Assembly (NCBI RefSeq): GCF_026013475.1
Contig: NZ_JAPDPH010000058.1
Location: 1 to 35,536, forward strand
Direction: 5' to 3'
DNA from: Micromonospora yasonensis
GTDB lineage: Bacteria; Actinomycetota; Actinomycetes; Mycobacteriales; Micromonosporaceae
DNA length: 35,536 nucleotides
Below are positions 1 to 6,241 of this stretch, one piece after another. Position numbers and translations under genes: made by a program. Numbering within the stretch: position 1 is the first letter of the stretch; each line of letters starts with the position of its first letter. A model generated the notes under the pieces. That model was not told the origin of the DNA. It searched no databases and saw only the letters and a program-made list of their open reading frames with translations.

Positions 1-112
1 GGCCGACCTGGCCGGGCTGGCCGGCAGCGGCGAGTCGGAGCGGCTGGCCTGGCTGGTGGGGGCACTGGCCAGGGTGGACCTGGAGAAGCGGTACGCCGAG
101 TTGACGGGCTGA
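1..112 (+). CDS. C-terminal end of an unidentified protein (5' truncated by window)
   Basis: Reading from base 2, the open frame gives 36 residues ending in YAELTG and a TGA at 110-112. The composition (Leu/Ala/Gly/Glu-rich, probably helical) and third-position GC bias fit coding sequence. The fragment has no motif that identifies a family. The gene starts left of the window, so no function can be given. It is followed by a non-coding stretch and a hairpin at 276-310. Confidence 0.55.
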   Translation, partial: ADLAGLAGSGESERLAWLVGALARVDLEKRYAELTG

Positions 113-324
113 GCCCGGTGCGGCGCGGGCCACAATTTCGCAATACTCACCCGTTCGGCTGATGGTCTGTCGTATGATGATCGTGGCAGCGATGCCCGCC
201 CGGTTCGGGCGAACATCCACCGCCTGGCGGTCGCGACCCGGTTCGGGCGCGGACCGGCAGGGACAGGTGCTGCGTGGCGCCCCAGGTCGCGGTTCGTGAC
301 CCGGGGCGCCCGCCTGTCGTGTGT
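113..324. other. Intergenic stretch with promoter-like and structured sequence, possible small RNA
   Basis: I find no credible protein gene here. A short ATG frame from 174 (about 41 codons) has no ribosome binding site. A TATGAT hexamer lies at 173-178. The 13-mer CCCGGTTCGGGCG occurs twice (199-211 and 237-249), and the stretch ends in the hairpin at 276-310. A -10-like box, structured G/C repeats and a hairpin could make a small RNA of roughly 120-130 nt, but I cannot point to a convincing -35 box, so this is only a possibility. Confidence 0.3.
276..310. terminator. GC-rich stem-loop, likely terminator for the DUF1345 gene
   Basis: GGCGCCCC (276-283) pairs with GGGGCGCC (303-310). An inner GGTC (285-288) pairs with GACC (298-301). 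It lies 15 bp beyond the stop of the minus-strand DUF1345 gene and may work in both directions. There is no U-tract, as is usual in high-GC actinobacteria. Confidence 0.6.
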
Positions 325-984
325 TCATGCCGCCAGGCTGGAGAGCAGGTTCACAGTCGCGGCGATGATGAACGCACCGAACAGGTAGGACAGCAGGGCG
401 TGGCGCAGCGCCGTCCGTCGCATCTCCGGGCCGGACAGGTCGGTGTCGGAGACCTGGAAGGTCGTACCCACCGTGAAGCCCACGTATGCGAAGTCGGCGA
501 AACAGGGCGGCGACAACTGGTGGAAGTCGATCCCGCCGGGTTCCCCGGTGTAGTACAGCCGGGCGTACCGGATGGTGAAGACGGTGTGCACCACGAACCA
601 GGAGAGCACCACGCTCAGTACGCCGAGACCGCCGTACAGGTCCCGGGGCAGGCCCGGGCCGACGGCGTGCGCGCTGGTCAGCACCACCCCGACCGCCAGC
701 AGACTGGCCAGGCATGCCACCAGCAGCAGCGCGTCCCGCATCGCCCAGTTGGGGTCCTCGAACTTCGCCAGCCGAGCGGTGCGCGTGGCGTCCAGCCGGG
801 ACAGCCGGCTCCACTGCAGCACCAGCCAGCTCAGCGCCGCAGCGTCCCAGCCCACCAACGGGGCCAGCACCGCCGACATCAGCACGCCGACGAGTCCACC
901 GCAGACGACCCCGACCAGCCCCATCCCGACGAGCTGGACGGCCGCGGGGACGTGCCCGTCCGGCCGGGCGCTCCGGCGCCGCAC
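325..984 (-). CDS. DUF1345 family integral membrane protein
   Basis: This 219-residue protein has four or five hydrophobic helices (about residues 15-45, 83-105, 117-140 and 195-218). The C-terminal half carries the DUF1345 signature: YARLYY, an acidic GGIDFHQ turn, then DFAYVGFTVGTTFQVSDT. The family is an uncharacterised inner-membrane protein common in proteobacteria and actinobacteria. No enzymatic role is known, and I see no catalytic motif. The start is a GTG at 984 without a clear ribosome binding site. It lies 8 bp after the stop of the DUF2795 gene on the same strand, so the two are probably one transcript with translational coupling. Confidence 0.85.
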   Translation of the reverse strand: MRRRSARPDGHVPAAVQLVGMGLVGVVCGGLVGVLMSAVLAPLVGWDAAALSWLVLQWSRLSRLDATRTARLAKFEDPNWAMRDALLLVACLASLLAVGVVLTSAHAVGPGLPRDLYGGLGVLSVVLSWFVVHTVFTIRYARLYYTGEPGGIDFHQLSPPCFADFAYVGFTVGTTFQVSDTDLSGPEMRRTALRHALLSYLFGAFIIAATVNLLSSLAA

Positions 985-992
985 CGGTGGCG

Positions 993-1265
993 TCAGATGC
1001 CGCGCAGGTGCTGTGAGACCCGCTGGTGGCGCTTGTCCCGCGCCTGCGCCGCGCGCTGCGACCGGCCGACCTCGGGCGCCGCGTCGATGCCGGCCGACCG
1101 GGCCACCTGGTTGCCGTCGGCGTAGTCCACCGCCGGCAGGGCCCGTAGCGCCCGCAACACCTCCGGCGGCGCGCCCTCCCGTTCGGCCTCGCGGATGACG
1201 TCGTCCTTCCCGGCCGGGTAGTCCAGCGCCGACAGGTACTCAAGGACGTCCGTGTAACTCGCCAT
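993..1265 (-). CDS. DUF2795 domain protein
   Basis: This is a small soluble 90-residue protein. Residues 1-52 match the DUF2795 pattern (DVLEYLSALDYPAGKDDVI, then PPEVLRALRALP), a compact helical fold often found alone in actinobacteria. The rest is basic and rich in Arg/Gln/Ala, ending in QHLRGI. The ATG is preceded by GAGGAGC at good spacing. It is the first gene of a probable two-gene unit with the DUF1345 membrane protein. DUF2795 proteins often sit near stress or envelope genes; their molecular role is unknown. Confidence 0.85.
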   Translation of the reverse strand: MASYTDVLEYLSALDYPAGKDDVIREAEREGAPPEVLRALRALPAVDYADGNQVARSAGIDAAPEVGRSQRAAQARDKRHQRVSQHLRGI

Positions 1266-1423
1266 GGGTCGGGCTCCTCGCGCCTGTAGTTGCGGTCACG
1301 ACCGGCGGCGGTTACCCCGGTCGGCGCGGCTCACGCGCCGCCGGGCCGAAAATCCCGGCCGTTTCCGGCCCGCCGGGACGGGTACGCGCCACGGCGCGCG
1401 AGCAGCCTGAGGGGGTAGCACGG

Positions 1424-1828
1424 ATGAACTACGACACCTTCGTCGACCGGGTCGCCCAGCGTTCCCGGACGCCGCGGGAACGGGCGGCCGAGCTGACCCG
1501 GGCCACCTTGGAGACCCTGAGCGAGCGGTTGACCGGTGGTGAGGTGCTGGACCTGGCCGCACAACTGCCGAAACCGCTGCAGGTGGTGCTCAAGCCGCAC
1601 CCGGCCACCGAGGCGGCCGACCGGTTCGGGGCCGCCGAGTTCGTCGCCCGCGTCGGGCAGCGGGCCCGCGTGGACGAGAACGCCGCCCGGGACGCCGTAC
1701 GGGCGGTGTTCGTCACGCTGCGCGAGGCGATCACCGGCGGCGAGTTCGACGACGTCGTGGTCCAGATGCCGCGCGACTACCGGGACATGGTGGAGCCGGC
1801 CATGGCGCCCGGTGCCACCCGCCGCTGA
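1424..1828 (+). CDS. DUF2267 domain protein
   Basis: This 134-residue soluble protein begins MNYDTFVDRVAQR and contains two similar helical halves (residues 1-60 and 66-125). Each has a region like ATLETLSERLTGGEVLDL or AVFVTLREAITGGEFDDV followed by LP or MP, which is typical of DUF2267. The repeated acidic helix-turn pattern suggests an internal duplication. GAGGGGG lies 9 bp upstream of the ATG. It is transcribed divergently from the DUF2795/DUF1345 pair. A second DUF2267 domain occurs in the fusion gene at 12922-13893. Function is unknown. Confidence 0.88.
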   Translation: MNYDTFVDRVAQRSRTPRERAAELTRATLETLSERLTGGEVLDLAAQLPKPLQVVLKPHPATEAADRFGAAEFVARVGQRARVDENAARDAVRAVFVTLREAITGGEFDDVVVQMPRDYRDMVEPAMAPGATRR

Positions 1829-1849
1829 TCTCCGGCACCGGCACGGCTG

Positions 1850-2998
1850 TCAGGCGACCGTGCCGGCGGCGCGCAGGGCGGCGATCCGGTCGGCGTCGAA
1901 TCCGGCCTCCGCGAGCAGTTCGTCGGTGTGCTCGCCGGGCCGTGGGGCCGCTCGGCGAACCGTGGTGGGGGTGGCGGAGAAGCGTGGCGCGGGGGCGGGC
2001 TGCTCGACTCCGTCGTGCTCGACGAAGACCCCCCGGGCCGCCAGGTGCGGGTGCTCCGGCGCCTCCGCCCAGTCCAGCACCGGCGTCACGCAGGCGTCGG
2101 AGTCGGCCAGCAACTCGGCCCACTCGTCCCGGGTGCGGGTCCGGAACAGCCGGGCCCACGACTCGCGCAGCGCCGGCCAGTTCGCCGGGTCGTCGCGGTC
2201 CACGGCCTCGTCGCCGTCGAGCGGGAAGCCGGTGAGCCGGACCAACTCGGCGTAGAACTGCGGCTCCAGCGCGCCCACGGCGACGTACCGGCCGTCGGCG
2301 CACTCGTACGTGTCGTAGAAGGGCGCGCCGCCGTCGAGCAGGTTCACCCCGCGCGGGTCCTGCCACATCCCGGACCGGCGCATCGCCTGGATCTGCGTGG
2401 CCAGCACCGACACGCCGTCCACGATGGCCGCGTCGACGACCTGGCCGGGGGCGCCGGCGCGGACCGCGTACAGGGCGGCGACGATGCCGAGGGCGAGCAT
2501 CATCCCGCCCCCGCCGAAGTCGCCGAGCAGGTTCAGCGGCGGCACCGGGCGCTCCCCGGCCCGGCCGATGCCGTGCAGCGCGCCGGTCAGCGCCAGGTAG
2601 TCGATGTCGTGGCCGGCGGTCCGGGCGAGCGGGCCGTCCTGCCCCCAGCCGGTCATCCGGCCGTACACCAGTCGGGGATTGGCGGCGAGGCAGTCGTCCG
2701 GGCCGATGCCGAGCCGCTCGGTGACCCCGGGCCGGAACCCCTCGATCAGCGCGTCCGCGCCGGCGACCAGGGCCAGCGCCACCTCACGTCCTTCGGGCGC
2801 CTTCAGGTCGACGGCGAGCGAGCGCCGGTTGCGGTTCAGCAGGTCGCCGGGGACGTCGCCGTAGCGGCCGCCGCCCGTACGATCGAGGCGGACCACGTCG
2901 GCGCCCAGGTCGGCGAGCATCATCGCGGCGAACGGGCCCGGTCCGATGCCGGCCAGCTCGACCACCCGTACGCCGGCCAACGGCCCCTGGTTGCTCAT
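1850..2998 (-). CDS. CaiB/BaiF CoA-transferase family protein, alpha-methylacyl-CoA racemase type
   Basis: This is a 382-residue class III CoA-transferase fold protein starting MSNQGPLAGVRVVELAG. It fits alpha-methylacyl-CoA racemase (AMACR/MCR), which interconverts 2R- and 2S-methylacyl-CoA before beta-oxidation of branched acyl chains. The catalytic residues of the mycobacterial enzyme (His126, Asp156, Glu241) correspond with a constant offset of four to H130 in AGHDIDY, D160 in LLGDFGGGG and E245 in GALEPQFY. The open frame extends upstream to 3142, but ATG 2998 gives the normal N-terminus; an in-frame ATG at 3034 is the alternative. The gene is divergent from the TerC gene and shares its metal-box region. 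Its own promoter is not obvious. Confidence 0.9.
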   Translation of the reverse strand: MSNQGPLAGVRVVELAGIGPGPFAAMMLADLGADVVRLDRTGGGRYGDVPGDLLNRNRRSLAVDLKAPEGREVALALVAGADALIEGFRPGVTERLGIGPDDCLAANPRLVYGRMTGWGQDGPLARTAGHDIDYLALTGALHGIGRAGERPVPPLNLLGDFGGGGMMLALGIVAALYAVRAGAPGQVVDAAIVDGVSVLATQIQAMRRSGMWQDPRGVNLLDGGAPFYDTYECADGRYVAVGALEPQFYAELVRLTGFPLDGDEAVDRDDPANWPALRESWARLFRTRTRDEWAELLADSDACVTPVLDWAEAPEHPHLAARGVFVEHDGVEQPAPAPRFSATPTTVRRAAPRPGEHTDELLAEAGFDADRIAALRAAGTVA

Positions 2999-3085
2999 CG
3001 CGACACCATAGGGCTCGATCCGCCGGAGCACCATGCCGCACGGTCCACACAGCTGTTGACCAGGGCAATCATGTGACCTGCCGAC

Positions 3086-3115
3086 TTGGCGGTCGGGGTG
3101 AGGTTGCCCTAACCT
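3086..3115 (+). promoter_or_regulatory. Promoter of the TerC gene with overlapping DtxR-type palindrome
   Basis: TTGGCG (3086-3091) and TAACCT (3110-3115) are separated by 18 bp. Transcription would start at about 3121, right at the riboswitch. The -10 box lies inside AGGTT-GCCCT-AACCT (3101-3115), a perfect 5-bp inverted repeat with 5-bp spacing. It matches the core of the actinobacterial IdeR/DtxR iron box (AGGTTAGGCTAACCT). Binding by a metal-dependent DtxR-family repressor is inferred. Confidence 0.5.
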
Positions 3116-3120
3116 GGACC

Positions 3121-3221
3121 GCGCGAGGGGAGTACTTCCCACGAACCATTCCGGTCAGTACGGCGCGCCCCCGGGCGGGCCTCGGGTGGTTGCCCACCGA
3201 CGGTGGGTGAAGGAGACCTCG
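3121..3221 (+). ncRNA. yybP-ykoY manganese riboswitch aptamer
   Basis: The leader of the TerC gene begins with CGAGG-GGAGTA (3124-3134), the conserved 5' yybP-ykoY element, and ends with AAGGAGACCTCG (3210-3221). CGAGG (3124-3128) pairs with CCTCG (3217-3221) to close P1. The same topology is seen in known members, where AAAGG is followed by GGAGUAG and pairs with the CCUUU of AAGACCUUU. An internal helix CCCACC/GGTGGG (3193-3198/3202-3207) supports the fold. These riboswitches sense Mn2+ and commonly precede TerC/Alx and MntP genes. I could not run a covariance search. Confidence 0.85.
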
Positions 3222-3245
3222 AACATGACACGGTGTTCGAGGAGG
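3217..3245 (+). promoter_or_regulatory. RBS-sequestering hairpin, the riboswitch expression platform
   Basis: CCTCGAACA (3217-3225) and TGTTCGAGG (3234-3242) form a perfect 9-bp stem with an 8-nt loop. The 3' arm contains half of the Shine-Dalgarno GAGGAGG (3239-3245), four bases before the ATG at 3250. The 5' arm is the same CCTCG that closes P1 of the aptamer. The two structures exclude each other: with Mn2+ bound P1 forms and the ribosome binding site is free, without Mn2+ it is hidden. Confidence 0.8.
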
Positions 3246-3249
3246 TTCC

Positions 3250-4242
3250 ATGACCGAATTGTCATACCTGTCCGTCGGTGCGCTGTCGTCGGTCGGCACT
3301 GCCACCCTGTGGGCGGTCACCATCGCCGGGGTGCTCGCCCTGCTGGTCCTGGACTTCCTGGTCACCCGCAAGCCGCACGAGGTGTCGCTCAAGGAGGCGC
3401 TCGGCTGGTCGGCGTTCTACATCGCCCTCCCGCTGGCGTTCGGCGCCTGGGTCTGGTCCCGGTACGGTTCCGAGCTGGGCGTCCAGTACCTCACCGGTTA
3501 CCTCGTCGAGAAGTCGCTCTCGGTCGACAACCTCTTCGTCTTCATGCTGCTGCTGGCCGCGTTCGCGGTGCCCGCCGTGCTGGCCCAGCGGGTGCTGCTC
3601 TACGGCATCGCCGGCGCGCTGGTGCTGCGCGCGGTCTTCATCGCCCTCGGCGCCGCCGCCCTGCAGACCCTCGACTTCGCCTTCCTGCTGTTCGCGGTCA
3701 TCCTGATCGCCACCGCGGTCAAGCTGCTGCGGGACGCGCTCGCCGGGCACGAGCAGGAGGTCGACATCAACACGATGCGGTCGGTGAGGCTGCTCCGCCG
3801 GGTCATGCCGGTGGTCGACGAGTACCACAGCACCCGGATGACCGTCCGGCAGGGCGGCCGCCGCGCGCTCACCCCGTTCGCCCTCGTCGTGGTCGCGGTG
3901 CTCGCCACCGACGTGGTCTTCGCGGTCGACTCGGTGCCGGCCGTCTACGGCATCACCGAGGACCCGTACCTGGTCTTCGCCACCAACGCGTTCGCCCTGC
4001 TCGGCCTGCGCGCGCTCTACTTCGTCCTGCACGCCGCGCTCAGCCGCCTGGTGCACCTCAGCTACGGCCTGGCCATCATCCTGGCGTTCATCGGCCTCAA
4101 GCTCGGCCTGCACTGGGCGCACGGCATCTGGCCCGGGGTCCCGCAGATCCCCACGCTCGCCTCGCTCGGCGTCATCATCGGCGTCCTGGTGATCGTCACC
4201 CTGACCAGCCTGCGCGCCACCCGCGACCGCGTGCTCGGCTGA
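3250..4242 (+). CDS. TerC family metal (probably Mn2+) exporter
   Basis: This 330-residue polytopic membrane protein has about eight or nine hydrophobic helices spread along its length, as in TerC/Alx. Conserved acidic residues lie within the helices: E87 and D93 in YLVEKSLSVDNLFVF, and D221 and D227 in ATDVVFAVDSVPA. These are the family hallmarks and likely metal ligands. A basic cytoplasmic loop (about 160-205) separates the two halves. TerC relatives such as E. coli Alx and B. subtilis MeeF/MeeY export manganese or help metallate exported proteins. The manganese riboswitch in the leader supports that role over tellurite resistance. The ATG at 3250 follows GAGGAGG at short (4-nt) spacing. 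Confidence 0.93.
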   Translation: MTELSYLSVGALSSVGTATLWAVTIAGVLALLVLDFLVTRKPHEVSLKEALGWSAFYIALPLAFGAWVWSRYGSELGVQYLTGYLVEKSLSVDNLFVFMLLLAAFAVPAVLAQRVLLYGIAGALVLRAVFIALGAAALQTLDFAFLLFAVILIATAVKLLRDALAGHEQEVDINTMRSVRLLRRVMPVVDEYHSTRMTVRQGGRRALTPFALVVVAVLATDVVFAVDSVPAVYGITEDPYLVFATNAFALLGLRALYFVLHAALSRLVHLSYGLAIILAFIGLKLGLHWAHGIWPGVPQIPTLASLGVIIGVLVIVTLTSLRATRDRVLG

Positions 4243-4246
4243 CCCG

Positions 4247-4305
4247 TAAGGAGGGGCCCCTTATTAACGCCTACGGTAGAGAAGGGGCCCCTTCTTAACA
4301 GCCTT
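4247..4305. repeat. Tandem pair of GGGGCCCC palindromic intergenic repeats
   Basis: Two copies of a ~24-bp unit lie just after the TerC stop. Copy 1 is around 4248-4271 (AGGGGCCCCT core, then TTATTAACGCCT). Copy 2 is around 4279-4304, with the perfect 16-bp palindrome AGAAGGGGCCCCTTCT at 4280-4295, then TAACAGCCT. The T/A-rich tails stand out in this GC-rich DNA. From memory, closely similar units are frequent between genes in Micromonospora. Either copy could also terminate TerC transcription. Confidence 0.65.
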
Positions 4306-4318
4306 AACAGCGAGCCCG

Positions 4319-4348
4319 GCCGCCGCGGTGGTCACCCACCGTGGCGGC
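4319..4348. terminator. 13-bp stem-loop upstream of the molybdoprotein operon
   Basis: GCCGCCGCGGTGG (4319-4331) pairs with CCACCGTGGCGGC (4336-4348) through one G-U wobble, closing a TCAC loop. It lies 50 bp before the GTG of the next gene. It could be a second terminator for TerC or a 5' leader hairpin. Confidence 0.4.
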
Positions 4349-4398
4349 TCTCGGCCGAAGCGATCGCCCGGGCGCACCCCAGGTGGTACGACTGACCG

Positions 4399-4998
4399 GT
4401 GGGAATCGTGTCGCCCGGCTTCCAGGGCCGGCCCCGCTCGGCCGAACCGGCCCTGCCCCCGGGCCAGTACCTCACCGAGGACTTCCCGGTGCTCTCGGCC
4501 GGCCCGACACCGAAGGTGCCGTTGGACACCTGGGAGTTCGTGCTGACCGCCGAGGGCGGTGCCGAGTTCCGCTGGTCCTGGGACGAGCTGATGGGCCTGC
4601 CGCAGGAGACGCCGACCGTGGACATCCACTGCGTCACCCGCTGGTCCAAGCTGCACACCAACTGGCAGGGCGTCTCGCTGGACACCCTGCTCGACGGCGT
4701 CGACACCGCCGCCCGGTACGCGCTGGTCCACTCGTACGGCGGGTACACCACCAACCTGCCCCTGGACGACCTGCGCGGCGGCCGGGCCTGGGTGGCGCAC
4801 ACGTACGACGGCGGGCCGCTCCCGGCCGAGCACGGGGGCCCGGCCCGGCTGCTCGTTCCGCACCTCTACTTCTGGAAGTCGGCGAAGTGGGTGCGCGGCA
4901 TCCGGCTGCTCGTCGACGACCAGCCCGGCTTCTGGGAGACCGCCGGCTACCACGACTACGGCGACCCGTGGCGCGAGCAGCGCTACCAGGGCGACTGA
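4399..4998 (+). CDS. Sulfite-oxidase-like molybdopterin-dependent oxidoreductase
   Basis: This 199-residue single-domain protein has the sulfite-oxidase molybdopterin-binding fold. It starts MGIVSPGFQGRPRS and carries the Mo-coordinating cysteine C78 in DIHCVTRWSK, followed by the GGYTTNLPLDDL and PHLYFWKSAKWVRGI segments typical of short, cytochrome-free family members (MsrP/YedY-like fold). There is no signal peptide, so it is probably cytoplasmic. The natural substrate is unknown. The stop is one base before the GTG of a ferredoxin-reductase-like gene, its likely electron donor, and a DUF6510 gene follows. The GTG start at 4399 has only a weak ribosome binding site. Confidence 0.9.
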   Translation: MGIVSPGFQGRPRSAEPALPPGQYLTEDFPVLSAGPTPKVPLDTWEFVLTAEGGAEFRWSWDELMGLPQETPTVDIHCVTRWSKLHTNWQGVSLDTLLDGVDTAARYALVHSYGGYTTNLPLDDLRGGRAWVAHTYDGGPLPAEHGGPARLLVPHLYFWKSAKWVRGIRLLVDDQPGFWETAGYHDYGDPWREQRYQGD

Positions 4999-4999
4999 G

Positions 5000-5761
5000 G
5001 TGGCGGCGCCCACGACCGGCGGACGCGTCGTCGCCCCGCTGACCTGGCGGGTGGCGCGGCTGGTCGAGCGGCGGATCGAGACCCCGACCGCGCAGACCCT
5101 GGTGCTCGACGTGCCGGGCTGGCCGGGGCACCTGCCCGGGCAGCACGTCGACGTCCGGCTGACCGCCTCCGACGGCTACCAGGCGGCCCGGTCGTACTCC
5201 CTGGCGGCGCCGGGCGACGGGGAACGGATCGAGCTGACCGTGCAGAAGGTGCCCGACGGGGAGGTGTCGCCGTACCTCACCGACGTGTGGGCGCACGGGG
5301 ACCCGGTGGAGGTGCGGGGGCCGGTCGGCGGCTGGTTCGTCTGGCGTACCGAGGAGACCGCGCCGGTGCTGCTGATCGCCGGCGGCTCCGGGGTGGTGCC
5401 ACTGATGGCGATGGTCCGGGCCCGCCGTGCCGCGGGCAGCCGGGCGCCGTTCCGCCTGATCTACTCGGTCCGTACCCCCGATGACGTCTTCTATGTCGAG
5501 GAACTGCGCCGCCGGACCCGCGACGACCAGGGGCTAGACGTGGCGTACGTCTACACCCGGGCGGCGCCCGAGGGCTGGCGTGGCGAGCCGCACCGAATCG
5601 GACTGGCCGACGTGAACAGCCACGGCTGGCCGCCCGACCTGGAACCCGTCTGCTACGTCTGTGGCCCCACCGGCTTCGTGGAGACCGTGGCGGACCTGCT
5701 GGTGGGGCTGGGCCACCCGACCCGGCGGGTGCGGACCGAACGCTTCGGACCCACCGGGTGA
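5000..5761 (+). CDS. FAD/NAD(P)-binding ferredoxin-reductase family protein
   Basis: This 253-residue flavoprotein has an FAD domain in the N-terminal half and an NAD(P) domain in the C-terminal half. RSYS (64-67) is the FAD-binding RxYS motif. GGSGVVPLMAM (about 128-138) binds the NAD(P) pyrophosphate. CGPTGFVE (221-228) is the C-terminal signature. No 2Fe-2S domain follows, so it is the minimal reductase form. It is separated by one base from the molybdoprotein gene upstream, which it probably reduces using NAD(P)H. The start is GTG at 5000. Confidence 0.9.
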   Translation: MAAPTTGGRVVAPLTWRVARLVERRIETPTAQTLVLDVPGWPGHLPGQHVDVRLTASDGYQAARSYSLAAPGDGERIELTVQKVPDGEVSPYLTDVWAHGDPVEVRGPVGGWFVWRTEETAPVLLIAGGSGVVPLMAMVRARRAAGSRAPFRLIYSVRTPDDVFYVEELRRRTRDDQGLDVAYVYTRAAPEGWRGEPHRIGLADVNSHGWPPDLEPVCYVCGPTGFVETVADLLVGLGHPTRRVRTERFGPTG

Positions 5762-5777
5762 CGAGCGAGGAGGACCC

Positions 5778-6071
5778 ATGACCGACCTGTCCTACCTGGA
5801 CGGCAACATGCTCGACGGGCCGCTGCGGGAGTTGTTCGCGGTCGACCTGAGCGGCGCCACCGGGCGGTGTGACAACTGCGGCAGGACCGGCCCGATGGCC
5901 GGGCTGCACGTCTATTCGCACGCTCCCGGGCTGGTCGGCCGTTGCCCGGCCTGCACCCAGGTGATGATCCGGCTGGTCCGCGCCCCGGACCGTGCCTGGC
6001 TGGACCTGCGCGGCACCACCTTCCTCCAGGTCCCGCTGCCCCTCGACCAGCCCCACCCCCGCCCGCTGTAG
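5778..6071 (+). CDS. DUF6510 family zinc-ribbon protein
   Basis: This 97-residue soluble protein begins MTDLSYLDGNMLDGPLRELF. It contains two CxxC pairs (CDNC about residue 34 and CPAC about residue 60), consistent with a zinc ribbon. The C-terminal part is YxxxL/beta-rich, ending RPL. The ATG at 5778 follows GCGAGGAGGACCC, a strong ribosome binding site; the longer open frame upstream is not used. It is 16 bp behind the reductase gene and belongs to the same operon. From memory, DUF6510 genes commonly accompany this molybdoprotein/reductase pair, so it may be an accessory or third component. Confidence 0.85.
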   Translation: MTDLSYLDGNMLDGPLRELFAVDLSGATGRCDNCGRTGPMAGLHVYSHAPGLVGRCPACTQVMIRLVRAPDRAWLDLRGTTFLQVPLPLDQPHPRPL

Positions 6072-6098
6072 CGACCGTACCGCCACCGGCGCTGTCGA

Positions 6099-6162
6099 GT
6101 TGACCAAGGAGTTTGCGTCGCGGATCCGGCGGTCTCTGACGCAAACAGTCCTCATGATCGAC
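6099..6162. repeat. Imperfect palindromic intergenic repeat with GTTTGCGTC arms
   Basis: GTTTGCGTC (6111-6119) and GACGCAAAC (6138-6146) are perfect inverted arms around an 18-base loop. The outer flanks are imperfectly complementary (GTTGACCAAGG at 6099-6109 against CCTCATGATCGAC to 6162). The layout resembles a decayed copy of a dispersed palindromic element that I associate with Micromonospora intergenic DNA. It lies between the molybdoprotein operon and the GNAT gene, in a 170-bp gap with no other evident feature. Confidence 0.55.
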
Positions 6163-6241
6163 CTCCCGTCGTTCCGGCCCAGCGTAGAGGAATGTCGATC
6201 TCGTTGGACAGGGGCCGGCCGGTGGTCGAGAGTTACCGACC

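Noticed and set aside
3001..3142. N-terminal extension of the racemase gene to 3142
   Set aside because: The extension does not resemble the family and would run through the metal box. ATG 2998 gives the normal N-terminus and constant catalytic spacing.
3262..4122. Minus-strand open frame opposite the TerC gene
   Set aside because: The product is an Asp/Glu/Gln/His-rich mirror of the hydrophobic TerC codons and has no ribosome binding site.
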